DNA of 64,000 bases from Abelmoschus esculentus (taxonomy: Eukaryota; Streptophyta; Magnoliopsida; Malvales; Malvaceae): positions 13,544,001 to 13,608,000 of the forward strand of contig JAUCBN010000018.1 of NCBI GenBank assembly GCA_035048815.1. Reading direction: 5' to 3'. Shown here piece after piece: positions 11,967-23,169 of the stretch. A program made the translations under genes and the position numbers. A model generated the notes under the pieces. That model searched no databases. It was not told the DNA's origin and saw only the letters and a program-made list of their open reading frames with translations. The first letter of the stretch is position 1, and each line of letters starts with the position of its first letter.

Positions 11967-14085
11967 TCATTTTGCTCGACAGGGTTGATCAAGATCAACC
12001 TCCGCCGGAGAGATTTTTGCGCTGCTTATCCCAGCTTTCTTAATAGGTGCATTGCTATTCGCTCTAGGTCGTTTAAGCCGGTTGTTCTCATCTGAAGGTG
12101 GAGTTCTCTTAGCACCTCTACTTGAAGTAGGGAGGACACTTCGCTTAGGATTCGGTGCAGTATCAAACCAGTCGGCTATTTCGTGGAAGTCATGGTCATT
12201 GGCTAAATCATCTTCCAAATCTTGGAGTGCAGGATCCAGTAAGCTTACCTCTCCAGTGTTGTCGTTAGTCTTTTCTCGGATAGTAATATTAGAGCCTTGA
12301 CCAGAAAAATCCATTTGCAATGGTTGTGGAGGACATCGACGAGTAGATAATTTACTAGTAGCAATCGTTGGGAGAAGTCTTGCTCCCTTCAGGATATTAT
12401 ATGAGGGTTCGTTACTTGGAACAGACTCACCTTCATTAACCTGAGGAGGTGCCATAGGGGCTTTGTCTTTGTTATTGGTATTGGAAGTTTGGGAGGATAT
12501 TGGCGTTGGTTGAGCAGTTGATTCATTGGCAATGTAACGAATACGACCTTTGTTTGTAGGTTGTGCATCCTTCTTTTTGGGACATATCGTATCCATTCAC
12601 CATAAAGAAGTTGTTGTTGGAAAATAGTGAGCAAATGACCATCTTTGAAGCATTTTTTGGAAGTGTAAAGATGAGGATTCGAATAAGGAATTATTGATTA
12701 CTATTCTACTCCGTGAGATCTTTACAATGGTAGCTCATATGCTTAAAATTGTTGAGTGGTGAATGAGAAATTGATGCTCAAAGAAAGAAGGTTGGAATAA
12801 AGTAAGGAATGAGAAACCCTATTATCCCATATTGATGGGATAAATGAAGTGGGAAGTGTTTATATACACTTACCCACATAGTTGACATTGAATGACTTAA
12901 CACTTGGGTTAGGATGCACAATGTGGACGATGCAAATATCCAGACCGGTCGGGTCCCTTTTTGGGGCTTGCGGATGTTTTACCCGTTGTGAATAATTTTC
13001 CTTTTATTTTATTTTTAAAAATATCCAAAAAGAGATTGTTTTTAGTTATAACTACTCAAGATATTTTTAGATAATGGGAAGATATAATGGCTATTTTTAG
13101 TTTAAATTTGAATTTAATTCAAGTTTAAACTCTAGATTATTAGCATTATCTCTTAAGATTTGAATTTTAATTCATTTTAAATTGCTCACTGTTGCCCTAA
13201 TTTTCACTATAAATATGAGGTTGATTTCTCATTTTTAAACACACCAAAAACACTCAACATCTCTCAAATATTTTCTCTCGTGGTTTTTCTTTTGGTGACT
13301 GGTGAAGGCAAGAACAGTTCGGGAACTCAGCAAATGTGCTATTGTTGAAGTTCCTCTTGTTGTTGTATCTTGGGAGACAAACTACCAACAAACTCAGCAC
13401 CATCGGAGTGGCAGAAAATATGTCTTAAGGAAACTACAATTGGGCAGACCTCAACACGATTCCGGTTTATCATTTCCAAAATGGGTTTGATCTAAAATTT
13501 TATCTATTTTATTACATATCTTTGTTTGGGTTTTATTCTGTTCGCTAAATAATATTATTTTATTTTATTATTTATTTTCTTGGATTAACCACCTATTGTC
13601 CAACAGTTGTTTGGGTCGTGAATTGACTGGGATGGGACAGAAATCCAATGAGTGACCCACTCTATAACAACAGTGACAAATTGTATGGAGACTTTCATAT
13701 TGAAGTAGGTAAAACCTTGTAGAGGGCCCCCACCAATAGCAACACAGCGCCTAATCGGTTGTGTAACATCTAGTGTCAATCCAACCCGTAGATAGTCAAT
13801 CATATTGAAGTCAATTTTTCTAGCGTCGATTTTTGTTACTGTTCCAATTATGGTCCCTAATGATTCGCCAATATTATTGGCATATGCCTCCGAAGCAAGA
13901 AAAACTGGTAGAATATTGTAGATACACACCCAAATATTCATCTTTGTAAAGGAATATTCCTCAAGACTGATATCAGGATTGTACTGAGTTAGAGTAGACC
14001 ATTCATCCTTGTAAGTCACAGGTCCCCGGGCCGAGATATCATCCTTGATCTTTTCATCTTTGAAACGAATGAGAAACAAATGTGG
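11967..14085 (-). pseudogene. LINE-C ORF1, interrupted by a solo LTR
   Basis: The N-terminal part (14079-13606) carries DUF4283 features (MFLIRFKDE, TYKDEWSTLTQYN, SLGTIIGTVTKID, LTLDVTQPIRR) and a knuckle region knocked out of frame near 13690. The C-terminal part (12614-11967) carries GEWIRYV, the RGRIRYI basic motif, an acidic patch (DLEDDLANDHDFHEIADWFD) and a basic tail. The two parts rejoin if the solo LTR and one copy of its 5-bp duplication are disregarded. The N-terminus is missing because of 5' truncation. Confidence 0.8.
12615..13605 (+). mobile_element. Solo LTR (Copia-like), 991 bp, TSD GTTGT
   Basis: The element starts TGTTGGAAAATAG and ends CTATTGTCCAACA, so its ends are inverted repeats with TG...CA. 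It is flanked by the perfect duplication GTTGT at 12610-12614 and 13606-13610. A TATA-like CTATAAATA lies near 13208, followed by a CA-rich stretch and a T-rich end, so transcription would run on the plus strand. No internal retroelement sequence remains, which indicates LTR-LTR recombination. The 62-codon frame at 13302 within it has no recognisable family. Confidence 0.93.
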
Positions 14086-14093
14086 TATAAATT

Positions 14094-14094
14094 A

Positions 14095-14134
<40 letters not shown>

Positions 14135-14136
14135 AA
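14094..14136. repeat. (AAAG)n microsatellite
   Basis: About ten uninterrupted AAAG units sit exactly at the truncated 5' end of LINE-C. Confidence 0.95.
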
Positions 14137-14837
14137 TCGTAAGGGTGAACCATGCGGGTTTGGCCCTATCAGCCCTTATGTGGCTTCGCTTATATACATG
14201 GAGTTCGGTTAAAAAATTTAATTTATTAAAATTAGTTGATTTTTTTATACATGAATTAAAGGTATAATATATTTTTATTATTTTAAAATTATTTCTAATT
14301 ATTTATTTTAAAATAAAAATATCTTTATTTTTAACCATTTATTTTGAATTAAAGTATCTATATCTTTAACCATTTTATTTTTAATAGATTTACTCTTGAC
14401 TAATGCTAATTTTAAATATAATTTTTGATATGCATAATACTAAAAATATCATGGGGAAAATTCTTTCAGATACTGTATCCAATTTTTATTTCAAGAAATA
14501 TTGTATTTTGAACAGTGCACTACAAAAATTATATAAAATAATATTAAAAATAAATAAAATTCATAATAAATTACATGAAAATTTTAATAAATTTATTATG
14601 ATACATTATCTTTACACTCTAAATCAATATGAGCTCGAAATACTCCGACATTATTATGTACTAAATAGGTGTTAATTTTTTTAATCTATCTGCATACATA
14701 TCCAAAGAGAAATTATTTAGATAAAATAAAATATAATTTAAAATTAAAAAAACTTAAAATCTAAATTTAAAATATTTAACTATTGACAAGTGAAAAATTT
14801 CTAGAACCTTTTGTAAGTAGTGTAAAAAAGGAAAGTT
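14137..14837. other. AT-rich DNA without recognisable genes
   Basis: About 75-80% A+T with short frames of biased composition. A 90-codon plus-strand frame (14403-14675) is rich in Ile/Asn/Lys as expected for AT-rich noise. No repeat or RNA gene is recognised. Confidence 0.6.
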
Positions 14838-15640
14838 GTTCTCATGTCCAAGCTTGTAATAGTAACAAGCATCCACCAACACCTTTTGTTTTAACACCAT
14901 TATTGTCTAAAAGCTTAATCTTACACAACTCACGGTATAAGAACGCTAATATCGTATAACCCCAACTATGATTACTAGCTAATGAAGAGGACGATAAATA
15001 AGGTAAATAACGTGTATGAATTATATTGCCAGATTTATCTAACATTAATATACTGTCAATGAGCTATAAAATATAAGTTTGACTTGCGCAAGTAATTCAA
15101 TTACTAAGCTTAAATTCTCTTTGTAACCAACTCAATTTTATATGAAATCATTTAACTTCGGTTCTAGTTGAAACATTACCGAGGTAATCATAACATAGTT
15201 AGGCATTTGATTCCTCTGATTCCTTAACAAGAGGAAGCTCGTTCATCGGAACCTCAATTAACATCACCATATCTTCAAGTATGATTGTACATTTCGCACA
15301 CAGCATGTGAAATGTATGAGTCTCCACTCTTCAATGCTCATTCAATGTGGTTATTGACCCCGAAATTAGTTTGTAGCCACGAATAAATGTGGCATGATAA
15401 AATCTAGCAGCTTGCAAGCATTGCATTATAGCAGGATGGGGGTCATTATTTTCCATGGTTAAGTGATGCCTAAAAGTATCTTTTGTTGCCTACATTACAT
15501 TAAGAAAAAAATTTAATGATAACAAATAAAAAACGATTCAAAATATTAGTAAATAAAATAAATATTTATACCATATCATCAACCGAAACACTAGAAATAT
15601 GTTGATTTTGTAATCTCAACACATCCTTAAATCCATAATC
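14838..15640 (-). pseudogene. Plant mobile domain (PMD / MAIN-like) gene remnant
   Basis: On the minus strand, exon-like text reads FKDVLRLQNQHISS, then a probable intron (GTATAA...TGTAG, about 15493-15573), then LQAARFYHATF, HWRVETHTFHMLCAKC and LEDMVM, matching the conserved PMD core (W-R-x-E-T-H-T-F-H ... L-E-D-V). A later block (15045-14842) reads WGYTILAFLYRELC and GGCLLLLQAW, matching the PMD signature WGSA-LA-LYRELC and GGCLLLLQ-W. Stops and frameshifts separate the blocks (e.g. TGA after NEH). PMD proteins occur both as host genes (MAIN family) and inside MULEs. The MULE-like end at 16120-16400 suggests the latter here. Confidence 0.75.
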
Positions 15641-15892
15641 CTTCTGATAAATCTATAAACATGCAAAATAAATTTTTTTAATAAAAAAATTATAACCTTA
15701 AAAATAAAATATTAAAAACTAAAATCTTACAATTCTCCAAGACTAGAAAATTACTCCTAGAATACTTCTACAATTTCTTCAAAATCTTTTAGATAACAAT
15801 TCTGATATCTTCACCCCTATTTAACAACCTCAAAACTTCAATTATTTCATTCACCGTCTATATGATCAATCAATAAAAGCACTTACATATTC

Positions 15893-16110
15893 TCTGCCCA
15901 AAAAAAAAAGCCTGAATCAGTGATACACTCTATGTCTGAAAAATAAATCTTGATTCAATGACACTCTCTAGTCGATATGTCTGAATCAATGACACAATCT
16001 CTGCCCAAAAAATAAAGATTGAATCAATGACAAGACTCTCTTCCCGAGAAATTAAATATTGAATCAATGACAGACTCTTTGTCCGAAAAAATAAAACCTG
16101 AATCAATTCC
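15893..16110. repeat. Minisatellite, about 6 units of 35-45 bp
   Basis: The phrase TGAATCAATGACA followed by CTCTnTGCCCGAAAAATAAA recurs with irregular spacing about six times. Units differ by small indels. On the minus strand they give a 65-codon repetitive frame of no recognised family. Confidence 0.8.
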
Positions 16111-16119
16111 TCAGTGTCT

Positions 16120-16400
16120 ACAACCATGAGGTCGGGTTGCTTTCATGGGGTTTTAAGTATTTTTAATTTTTTTTTCAGAATATAGCATGAGGTTGACTTG
16201 TTTTCCCTCAACCCTCATTTTTTTAAAATTTTTGTCAGGTCGGAGTTTGTTCTCCTAACCTCAATACCGCACTGTTCAAAGTATAATATTTCTTGAAATA
16301 TTCTGGGACCATTGTTATTTTTTTTATAAAAAAATTAGATACAATATTCAATCAATTTTGTCGAATATTATGTAAATACATTTTCAAAATTCATCTAAAA
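16120..16400 (-). repeat. MULE-like terminal block (diverged)
   Basis: Three units of the type CATGAGGTYGGGTTGC...CCTCA separated by T-rich spacers are followed by CACTGTTCAAAGT and ATATTCTGGGA. The same organisation (units with ACTTTGAACAGT, A-rich spacers, then ATATTTTGGGAAATAATG) forms the long ends of the MULE at 49551-62828. It lies upstream of the PMD remnant, as a right-hand end would. Confidence 0.45.
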
Positions 16401-17684
16401 ATCTTCTACTTACTTTTCAACTCTTTCTCGCTTTTAGAATATTTTAAAACTGAGTATTCATTAATTCTTTAATTTTTTTTGCTTCGAAAAAATATTTATT
16501 AAATCCTAAAAAGTATATTTCACCATAAAATATCCTTAAAAATGTTGTCCATTATACACCACAACCAAACTTTCTTTCTTATCCTTATCTCAGTTTAACC
16601 AAACTATTTTTCCCACAACAACAACACATATGTCAAAACAAAACACATACATAGATACATACTTGTCTCCTCATCCTTCAATGAATTTCCTGGTCCTGAA
16701 ATGACCACATGCTGGCAAATGATGATGGATACTCTTACTGATTTCCTAATCGGTGTTTAAGGGAACATAAATATAGGATCGAGGTAGACAAGTAAGCAAT
16801 CTTGACAGCTACTTTTCACTTCATAGAGAGAAAATATGCAAGGTAAGAACGAAATCAGAATTTTATGTAAAATTTATGAAAAATTATAATAGAAATATAA
16901 AGAGTAGTGTAAAATACAAAAATTTAGAGATATAAAATTAAATTATTAATAAAAATCTAAAAAAAATATATGTAAACATAAAAAACATAAAATTTTAAAA
17001 AGTGTGATTGTCCCTTTTAACACTCCTTTAAGTCGATCCCTAGTTGGAATGAGTAAAAATTTTCTACCTCTTTATCATGTTTTTATCTATGTCTCATGTT
17101 CAAAATTTCTAAACATTTGAATTTTAAACCTTTATCCTTATTTTCTAAACCCTAAACCCTAAACCCTACCCTCTAAAAAATAAATCATACCCCTAATTCC
17201 CTAAATTCTAACTACAACCCTGAACCTAAAACACTAAACCCTGCACCTTAAACCTCTAATTTAAAACGGAATCACAAATGAAAATATCAAAAAGAGATAG
17301 ACGATTTGGATCCTGTTGGAACTATTTTAGTTACCATGGACCCATGATTTCCCCCCTATGATCGACGGTTCCATAATCCAACCAGCACAATTGGCGACTT
17401 TCCCAATCCCTTTTTATGGTTTGTATTTTTGACATGCCATTTTGGTCCACTCTCACCCTTTTAAGCCCTACAAATCTAATCCTAAACCTTCATTGCTTGT
17501 TTTGGTGTGTCAGCACATTTATCACCAGTGCTTACTTCCTCCATTCATCGTCAGTCTCAAAATCGAACTTATATTATGATTACAAGAAATACATTTATAA
17601 ACGAATTATAAATTTATATTTAAAATTTTAATCGTTATAAAATATATCAGGAATAATAACTAAAATAGATTTATGATTATTTTA
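16401..17684. other. Intergenic AT-rich DNA with a short telomere-like tract
   Basis: No gene is recognised. At 17147-17172 there are three near-perfect CCCTAAA-type units, followed to about 17260 by degenerate CCTAAA/CCCTGAA text. Other short frames show no known motif. Confidence 0.6.
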
Positions 17685-17759
17685 TTTTTTGGATAAGCAT
17701 TATATATTATCCAAGACAAGAAATACATCACCTATAATCACACTTGGGCATCCATCCTC

Positions 17760-20700
17760 CTAGGAAATTCCCCAAGATGTACAAATGATTCTATTTATAT
17801 CATCCATGCGTATAACTCTATTCCGAGTTCGTATACAAATGATTTCCTTAATGCAACATAAAATGCTCTCAACAGTTCTACTCACATTCCTAAATAATCT
17901 CTTATTTCGTTCTTCCCACACAAAGTAAACAAAAGCACCCCAGGCAAGCTTTAAAATATGAACTATCAAAGACTTTCCTTTCAATTTGGAGCTCAACCAC
18001 TGCAGCTCATCATTCCATTCAAGCATCATTCTATGTAATCCACACATTTCCAAGACAGCAGCCCATATGCGTCTCGACAACCTGCATCCAGCAAAAATAT
18101 GGTCCCTAGTTTCCTGAGCAGAATGAAAAAATACACAGCTCTCATCAACATCCCTTCTCATAGCTCTAATCCTATCTTTGGTCGGTAACCGATTAAGAAT
18201 TGCCATCCAAAGAATCATAGAGTGTTTTGGCACATGTAAAATGAACCAGACCAACTTGTGCCAGGTAATAGTGTCTTTCTCTTCTCGAATCATTCCCCAA
18301 ACTGAACCAACAGTCCATATGTTGTGCCCCCTGTCAATTAACGCTTGCAACTTACTCCTTTGCTTCAGAATCCTTCTCAAACACCAACTATGCTGCTGCT
18401 TCAACTCCACACTCCAAATGTCACTCCCCTTTAATACATATAAATGCACCCAGGCAACCCACAACGAGCCTTCATTTGTCAGCAGCTTCTTAAGCAATAA
18501 AACCAAGCAAGCTATATTCTAGGAATACAACCCCCTCAACCCAAGTCCACCCTCCTTCTTAAGATAACAAATCTGATTCCAGCTTACTCGAGCCCCATGA
18601 ACAGGACTATCATTGCCCTTCCAAAAAAACCTTATACAAAGTTGCTCGATCCTCTCCACAACACCCTTAGGAAGCACCACTTGCCTACACCAATAGTTGG
18701 CCATACTACACAAAACAGCACGAATTAGTTGCAATCGACCAGCATAACTCAAATGGATTTTAGACCACTGTCCCAACTTCAACTTCATCCTCTCAATAAG
18801 GCTGGCACAATCCTTTTCAGATAGCATTCTTGTAACCAAAGGTACCCCCAAGTATCTTATTGGCAAAGTCCCCAACTTAAAACCATTAACATCTCGCATC
18901 TGGTCCAAATGCTCCATAGACACACCAGTCACAAAAAGTTCAGATTTAACATTATTAAGTCGCAGGCCTGCTAGCTCATAAAACTTCTCAAGAACACATT
19001 GAATTCCCACTAAGGATTGTATATTATCCTTACAAAAGATGAGCAAATCATCCGCAAAGCAAAGAAGAGTTAGCCCAATCTTCTTACACTTAGGATGAAA
19101 TTGGAAGATCCCTTGAGTTGCTGCCCTGTTCAATAAATGAGATAAGCCATTCATTGCAATCACAAATAGGTAAGGGGAAAGAGGATCCCCCTGCCTAACC
19201 CCTCGCTTTCCTTTAAAGAAACCCACCAAACTCCCATTCAAAGATATAGAAAATCTACTACTTGTAAAATATGTCACAATCCATACCCTAAACTGTGCAG
19301 GCAGTCCCATTGCTTCCAACAATTTCAAAATAAACTCTCAATTGATAGAATCAAACGTTTTCTGCAAATCCACCTTCAAAGCACATCTTGGAGAAAGAGT
19401 TTTTCTCTCATATCCCTTAACCAACTCTTGAGCAAGTAAGGTGTTATCAGCAATACTTCTTCCTTTTATAAAAGCTGATTGATTGAATGTAATCAAATCT
19501 GGTAGGACACTATTCAACCTACCCACTAAAATCTTTGTAATGGTTTTGTACACTACTGAACAACAAGATATAGGCCTGAAATCCTTCACCATACAAGCAT
19601 TTGAGATTTTAGGCACTAAAGTTATGGCAGTAGCATTGAATCCCGAAAGCAAAGTCCCTGAAGCAAAGAAATACCTTATAGCAACAAGAAAATCAGCCCC
19701 AACAATCCCCCAAGCTTGCTTAAAAAACCAGGAAATATATCCATCTGGACCAGGTGCCTTGTCCCTTCCTTGACAGAAAACTGCATTTTTTATCTCCTCA
19801 TCAGTAACCTCTCGCACCAAACAAGAAAATCCAGAGACAGTCATATGAGACTGTAGAAGCTCTCGAAGCTCTTCCACTCCACAACCCAATACTTGGCCAT
19901 CAACAGAGCCAATTTGCTTGGAGAAAAATTGCACCACTTCATTAGCCATGTCTTCAAACAAATCAAGTCTGTCCCCCCTATCATTCTTTAGAAAACGAAT
20001 GGTTCCCTTACACCTTTTTGCTGCTACGATAGAGTGAAAAAATCTAGTACCCTGATCCCCCTCTTGCAGCCACTGGATTTTGGCTTTTTGCTGAAAGAAA
20101 GAAGCTTCAGCAGCCTCCAAGTCCAGCAACTCCTCATGAAGTCTTCTTTCACAGCTGTTATCAAATATACTTTGAGTCAAACTAGCCAACTGAACTTCCT
20201 CCAATTGATTTCTCTTCTCCTCAACCCTCTTCAAAATATCATCATAATACGTACGGTTCAAAGTCTTCAAAGGCCCTTTCAATCTCTTAAGTTTCCCAAA
20301 CAGAACTTGCATTGGATTACCTTCTATAGCCTCTTCCCATGAATTTGCCACCACTCTTTGGAACTCAGAATGAGATGTCCAAAAATTGAAAAATTTAAAA
20401 GGCTTAGGTCTTGATGCTGGCACTGCCACATCAAGTTGAATAAAACCAAGGCAATGATCAGAGACCCTAGGAGCAAGAAACTCAACCTTAGCATTAGGTA
20501 CTATACAAAACCATTCAGAATTAACCAAGACTCGATCCAACTTCCTAGCTAAGAAAGCCTCATCCTGCTTGTTAGACCAAGTATAAGTAGGCCCCGAGAA
20601 AGGATGATCCTGCAGCCCAATCTCACTTAAACAAGAAGAAAATTTAGCCATATCTGGAGTAACATATGATCCTAGCCTAGAAAAATCAAAACTTTCCCTC

Positions 20701-21134
20701 GCATCCAATACCACATTGAAGTCACCCCCCACAATCCATGGAAGAGAACCCACCAAGCTCACTCCCTGAATCAACTGCTGCCACAACTCCCTTCTATCAC
20801 CCCCAAAATTACTACCATACACAGCAGTAATAATAACCTCCTTGTCACCTACCACCCCTTTCACAGTAATAGCCTGACCCCCACTTGAGAGAACAACTAA
20901 CTGAATACCTTTTCTCCATAAAACCCAAATTCGACCAATACCAGTAGAAGAATAACTGACCTGACAGTCCCAATCTCCAATAAACTTATCATAACATCCC
21001 AGAAAACTCTATTTTCGAACCCTTGTTTCCAACAGACACACAACATCAGCCTTTAATTGTTGCATACGCTGCAAAATCCTTCTCTGTTTCTGAGGATGAT
21101 TAAATCCTCGCACATTCCAGAAAACTATTGACAT
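17760..21134 (-). pseudogene. LINE-D ORF2 (APE endonuclease + reverse transcriptase + zf-RVT), three in-frame stops
   Basis: One continuous frame of 1,125 codons starting MSIVFWNVRGFNHP. Endonuclease motifs: VVCLLETR, VYGSN, GGDFNVVLD and SDHC. Reverse transcriptase: KAPGPDGYISWFFK, FRPISCCSVVYK, KGRSIADN, KVDLQKTFDS, GVRQGDPLSPYLF and the catalytic FADD in LLCFADDLLIF. The C-terminus has the zf-RVT pattern (WHKLVWF, KHSMILWMAILNRLPTKDR, CVFFHSAQETRDHIF). The frame is broken only by TAG (21009-21011), TGA (19338-19340, where family members have Trp) and TAG (18519-18521, probably Trp). No frameshift was seen after 20864, so inactivation by point mutation is fairly recent. Product not functional as written. 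Confidence 0.92.
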
Positions 21135-22343
21135 ATAGAAGAAGAGCTCCCCCTGCCACCACTACCCTTCCCAACAGGTTTCACCTTCTCCAACTTTTCC
21201 CCCTTCTTTGCTTTAATCTCCTGCAACAAATTAACAACCCCTAAAGATGCAGCTCGAGGTTGTCGACTCATACCATCCCTTTTATCTAAAACATCACCCT
21301 CAGAGAGCACCTCAAATCTATTCTTAGAAGCTGTAAAAGGTTTCTCTTTTACTCCCCTACCTTGACCCTTACCCTAAGAGCTAGTAATTCCTCCCGAGGA
21401 CCCCTGAATAAAATTATCTTGTACAAGAGGCCGAGGAGAACTAACAATTGCACCTAAGTTCTCTGCAATATTATCAACCTCACTCACCTCCACCTTTTCC
21501 CTCCCAGAATTAACAACATCATCAATCCCTACTTCAACAGGAACAATCTTATCCTCAACCTTCACTCCCTCAATACTAACATCATCACTCCCTACAACAG
21601 AAACAATCTCACCCTGGGGCATCTCGATCTTCTCCTTAGCAACAGTACATGCCTTCCCTGAATGCCCAAACAGTTTACAAGAGTTGCAGCAAACTGGCAT
21701 CCAGGGAACTCTCACTTTTACCTGCACAATGGACATATCCCTCATCTGCTCAGAAATCACACGAGGAATATTTTTCTCAGCACTAATTTCCACACACACC
21801 TTTGCATACTCAAGCCTCTCTCGAGAAGCTGTGATTGAATCCATGTACAAAGGGACACCTAACCCACTAGCAATATAGCTTAGTCCCTTCTGATTATACA
21901 ACTCCAGTGGCACATTATATAACTGAACCCAAATTAGCATACGAGCCAAGTCAAACTCTAAACTCGACAAATTAGGTTCCCATTTACGAAGGATCAATGA
22001 CTTATGATGAATATGCCATGGACCATTCTCCAAAACCCAGTCCATTGCACTCTCATTAGCAAAAGAAAAAACGTAAAGATTCGATCCAGCAATACTAACC
22101 TTCAATAATGAGTTCTTCCCCCAAAGCCCTTCAACCAATTTTTTGAGCGTAGCAAAGTTAGGCGCCCCTCCAATCAATTGACCCACCAAGGAATACTTCC
22201 AATCCGAAACCCCCTCACTAAATACTTCAGAAGGCCGAGCCACAATAGCATCCTCATCTCGCAATCCAGATGGAGGAAAGAAATCAAGAGATTACTCAAC
22301 AACACTCCCCCAAAAGAAGCTTTCGCCAATCAACAGCAGCCAT
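21125..22343 (-). pseudogene. LINE-D ORF1 (DUF4283 + CCHC knuckle), one frameshift and stops near the start, one TAG
   Basis: RNA-binding ORF1 protein. From about 22300 the frame reads SLDFFPPSGLRDEDAIVA, then DUF4283 features (SLVGQLIGGAPNF, WVLENGPWHIHHKSLILRKW, FDLARMLIWVQLYNVPLELY) and a knuckle CNSCKLFGHSGKAC. The likely start is the ATG at 22343 (MAAVDWRKLLLG), but a shift and a TAA near 22290-22310 separate it from the body. A TAG at 21374-21376 breaks the frame shortly before a Ser/Gly/Lys-rich tail that continues in frame to 21125. Confidence 0.85.
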
Positions 22344-22969
22344 AAAAAATATTATAAATTATATATAATTTACGTGTAACTAAATAATTTTTGGTTTTTA
22401 TAAATTTTATTAAAATTCAAATAGTTGGCCATACCTTACGGCCATGCATATCTGACAGTTGACAGGACCCCACAAAGCATTTTCGAAATCATCTTCAGAC
22501 AAAGATTGGGTTTGCAAGTGGACATTTGCAAGTAAGAAAGTAATCATGCGTGTATCTACCGAATATACTCAAAATTTTATAAATTTAATTCAATTTAAAA
22601 TATATATAATTTAAGTTATAAAATTTTTAATAATTAGAAGGATTTATTTATAAGTTTAAGTATCTTAAATTTTATGATATTTATTAATGTATAAAAATGT
22701 TATATATATAAAAAATATAAAGAAATATATATAAATTTTATATAATTAATAAAAATAGTTTAAATTATAATTAAAGCGTATTATAACGTAATAAATAATT
22801 ATAATAAACTTTTTATAAAAATTTAAAAATTCGATTGAATAAAAAAGTTTTAATTTAATTTAATTTAAAAAATTTAAATAAAATTTTAAATGATAAAATT
22901 GAATTCAACTAGATTAAATCAAACACTTACATTTAATGCATAAATTTATATTTATATAAAACATTTAAT
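22344..22969. other. AT-rich intergenic DNA
   Basis: Low-complexity A+T-rich stretch between LINE-D and the SMI1/KNR4-like gene. A less AT-rich island at 22430-22560 shows no recognised motif. Confidence 0.6.
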
Positions 22970-22976
22970 TATAGAG

Positions 22977-22989
22977 TTTATAAATACAC
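22977..22989 (+). promoter_or_regulatory. TATA-like element of the SMI1/KNR4-like gene
   Basis: TTTATAAATACAC is about 190 bases upstream of the start codon and is followed by a CT-rich leader with no other ATG close to the start. Confidence 0.45.
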
Positions 22990-23169
22990 ATTGTTTCTTG
23001 GACTTTCCAAGTTTTTTCTCCCCCCAAGAATCAAGCTCGGTTTAGCTTCACTGTACTCGTCTCTGTTTACACAGATAAAGGGAAGTCGTTGGAAGCTTTT
23101 TTCTCCGACTGCGTATATTTTATTCCTGCTGAGAATTAATACAAGAAGACGTTAGTTATTACAGAAACA

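Larger units (their letters stand above)
11881..14085 (-). mobile_element. LINE-C, 5'- and 3'-truncated LINE fragment split by a solo LTR
   Basis: The minus strand holds ORF1 from within DUF4283 (14085) to its stop (11967) and the first 30 or so codons of ORF2 (11970 to about 11885). It then switches abruptly to the leader of another LINE after the residues SKYDVVFL. The 5' end abuts an (AAAG)n tract. ORF1 is interrupted at 12614/13606 by the 991-bp solo LTR. Confidence 0.8.
17685..22343 (-). mobile_element. LINE-D, near-complete L1-type LINE of a second family
   Basis: On the minus strand ORF1 (22343-21125) overlaps ORF2 (21134-17760) by 10 bases, and a short 3' UTR ends in an A-rich tract (T-rich at 17681-17690). 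There is virtually no leader before the ORF1 ATG, so the copy is probably truncated there. It lacks the RNase H domain of LINE-B and LINE-E and ends in a zf-RVT region. No convincing target duplication was found in the AT-rich flanks. Confidence 0.88.

Noticed and set aside
14403..14675. Plus-strand ORF of 90 codons
   Set aside because: Asn/Ile/Lys/Tyr composition typical of random AT-rich DNA; no motif.
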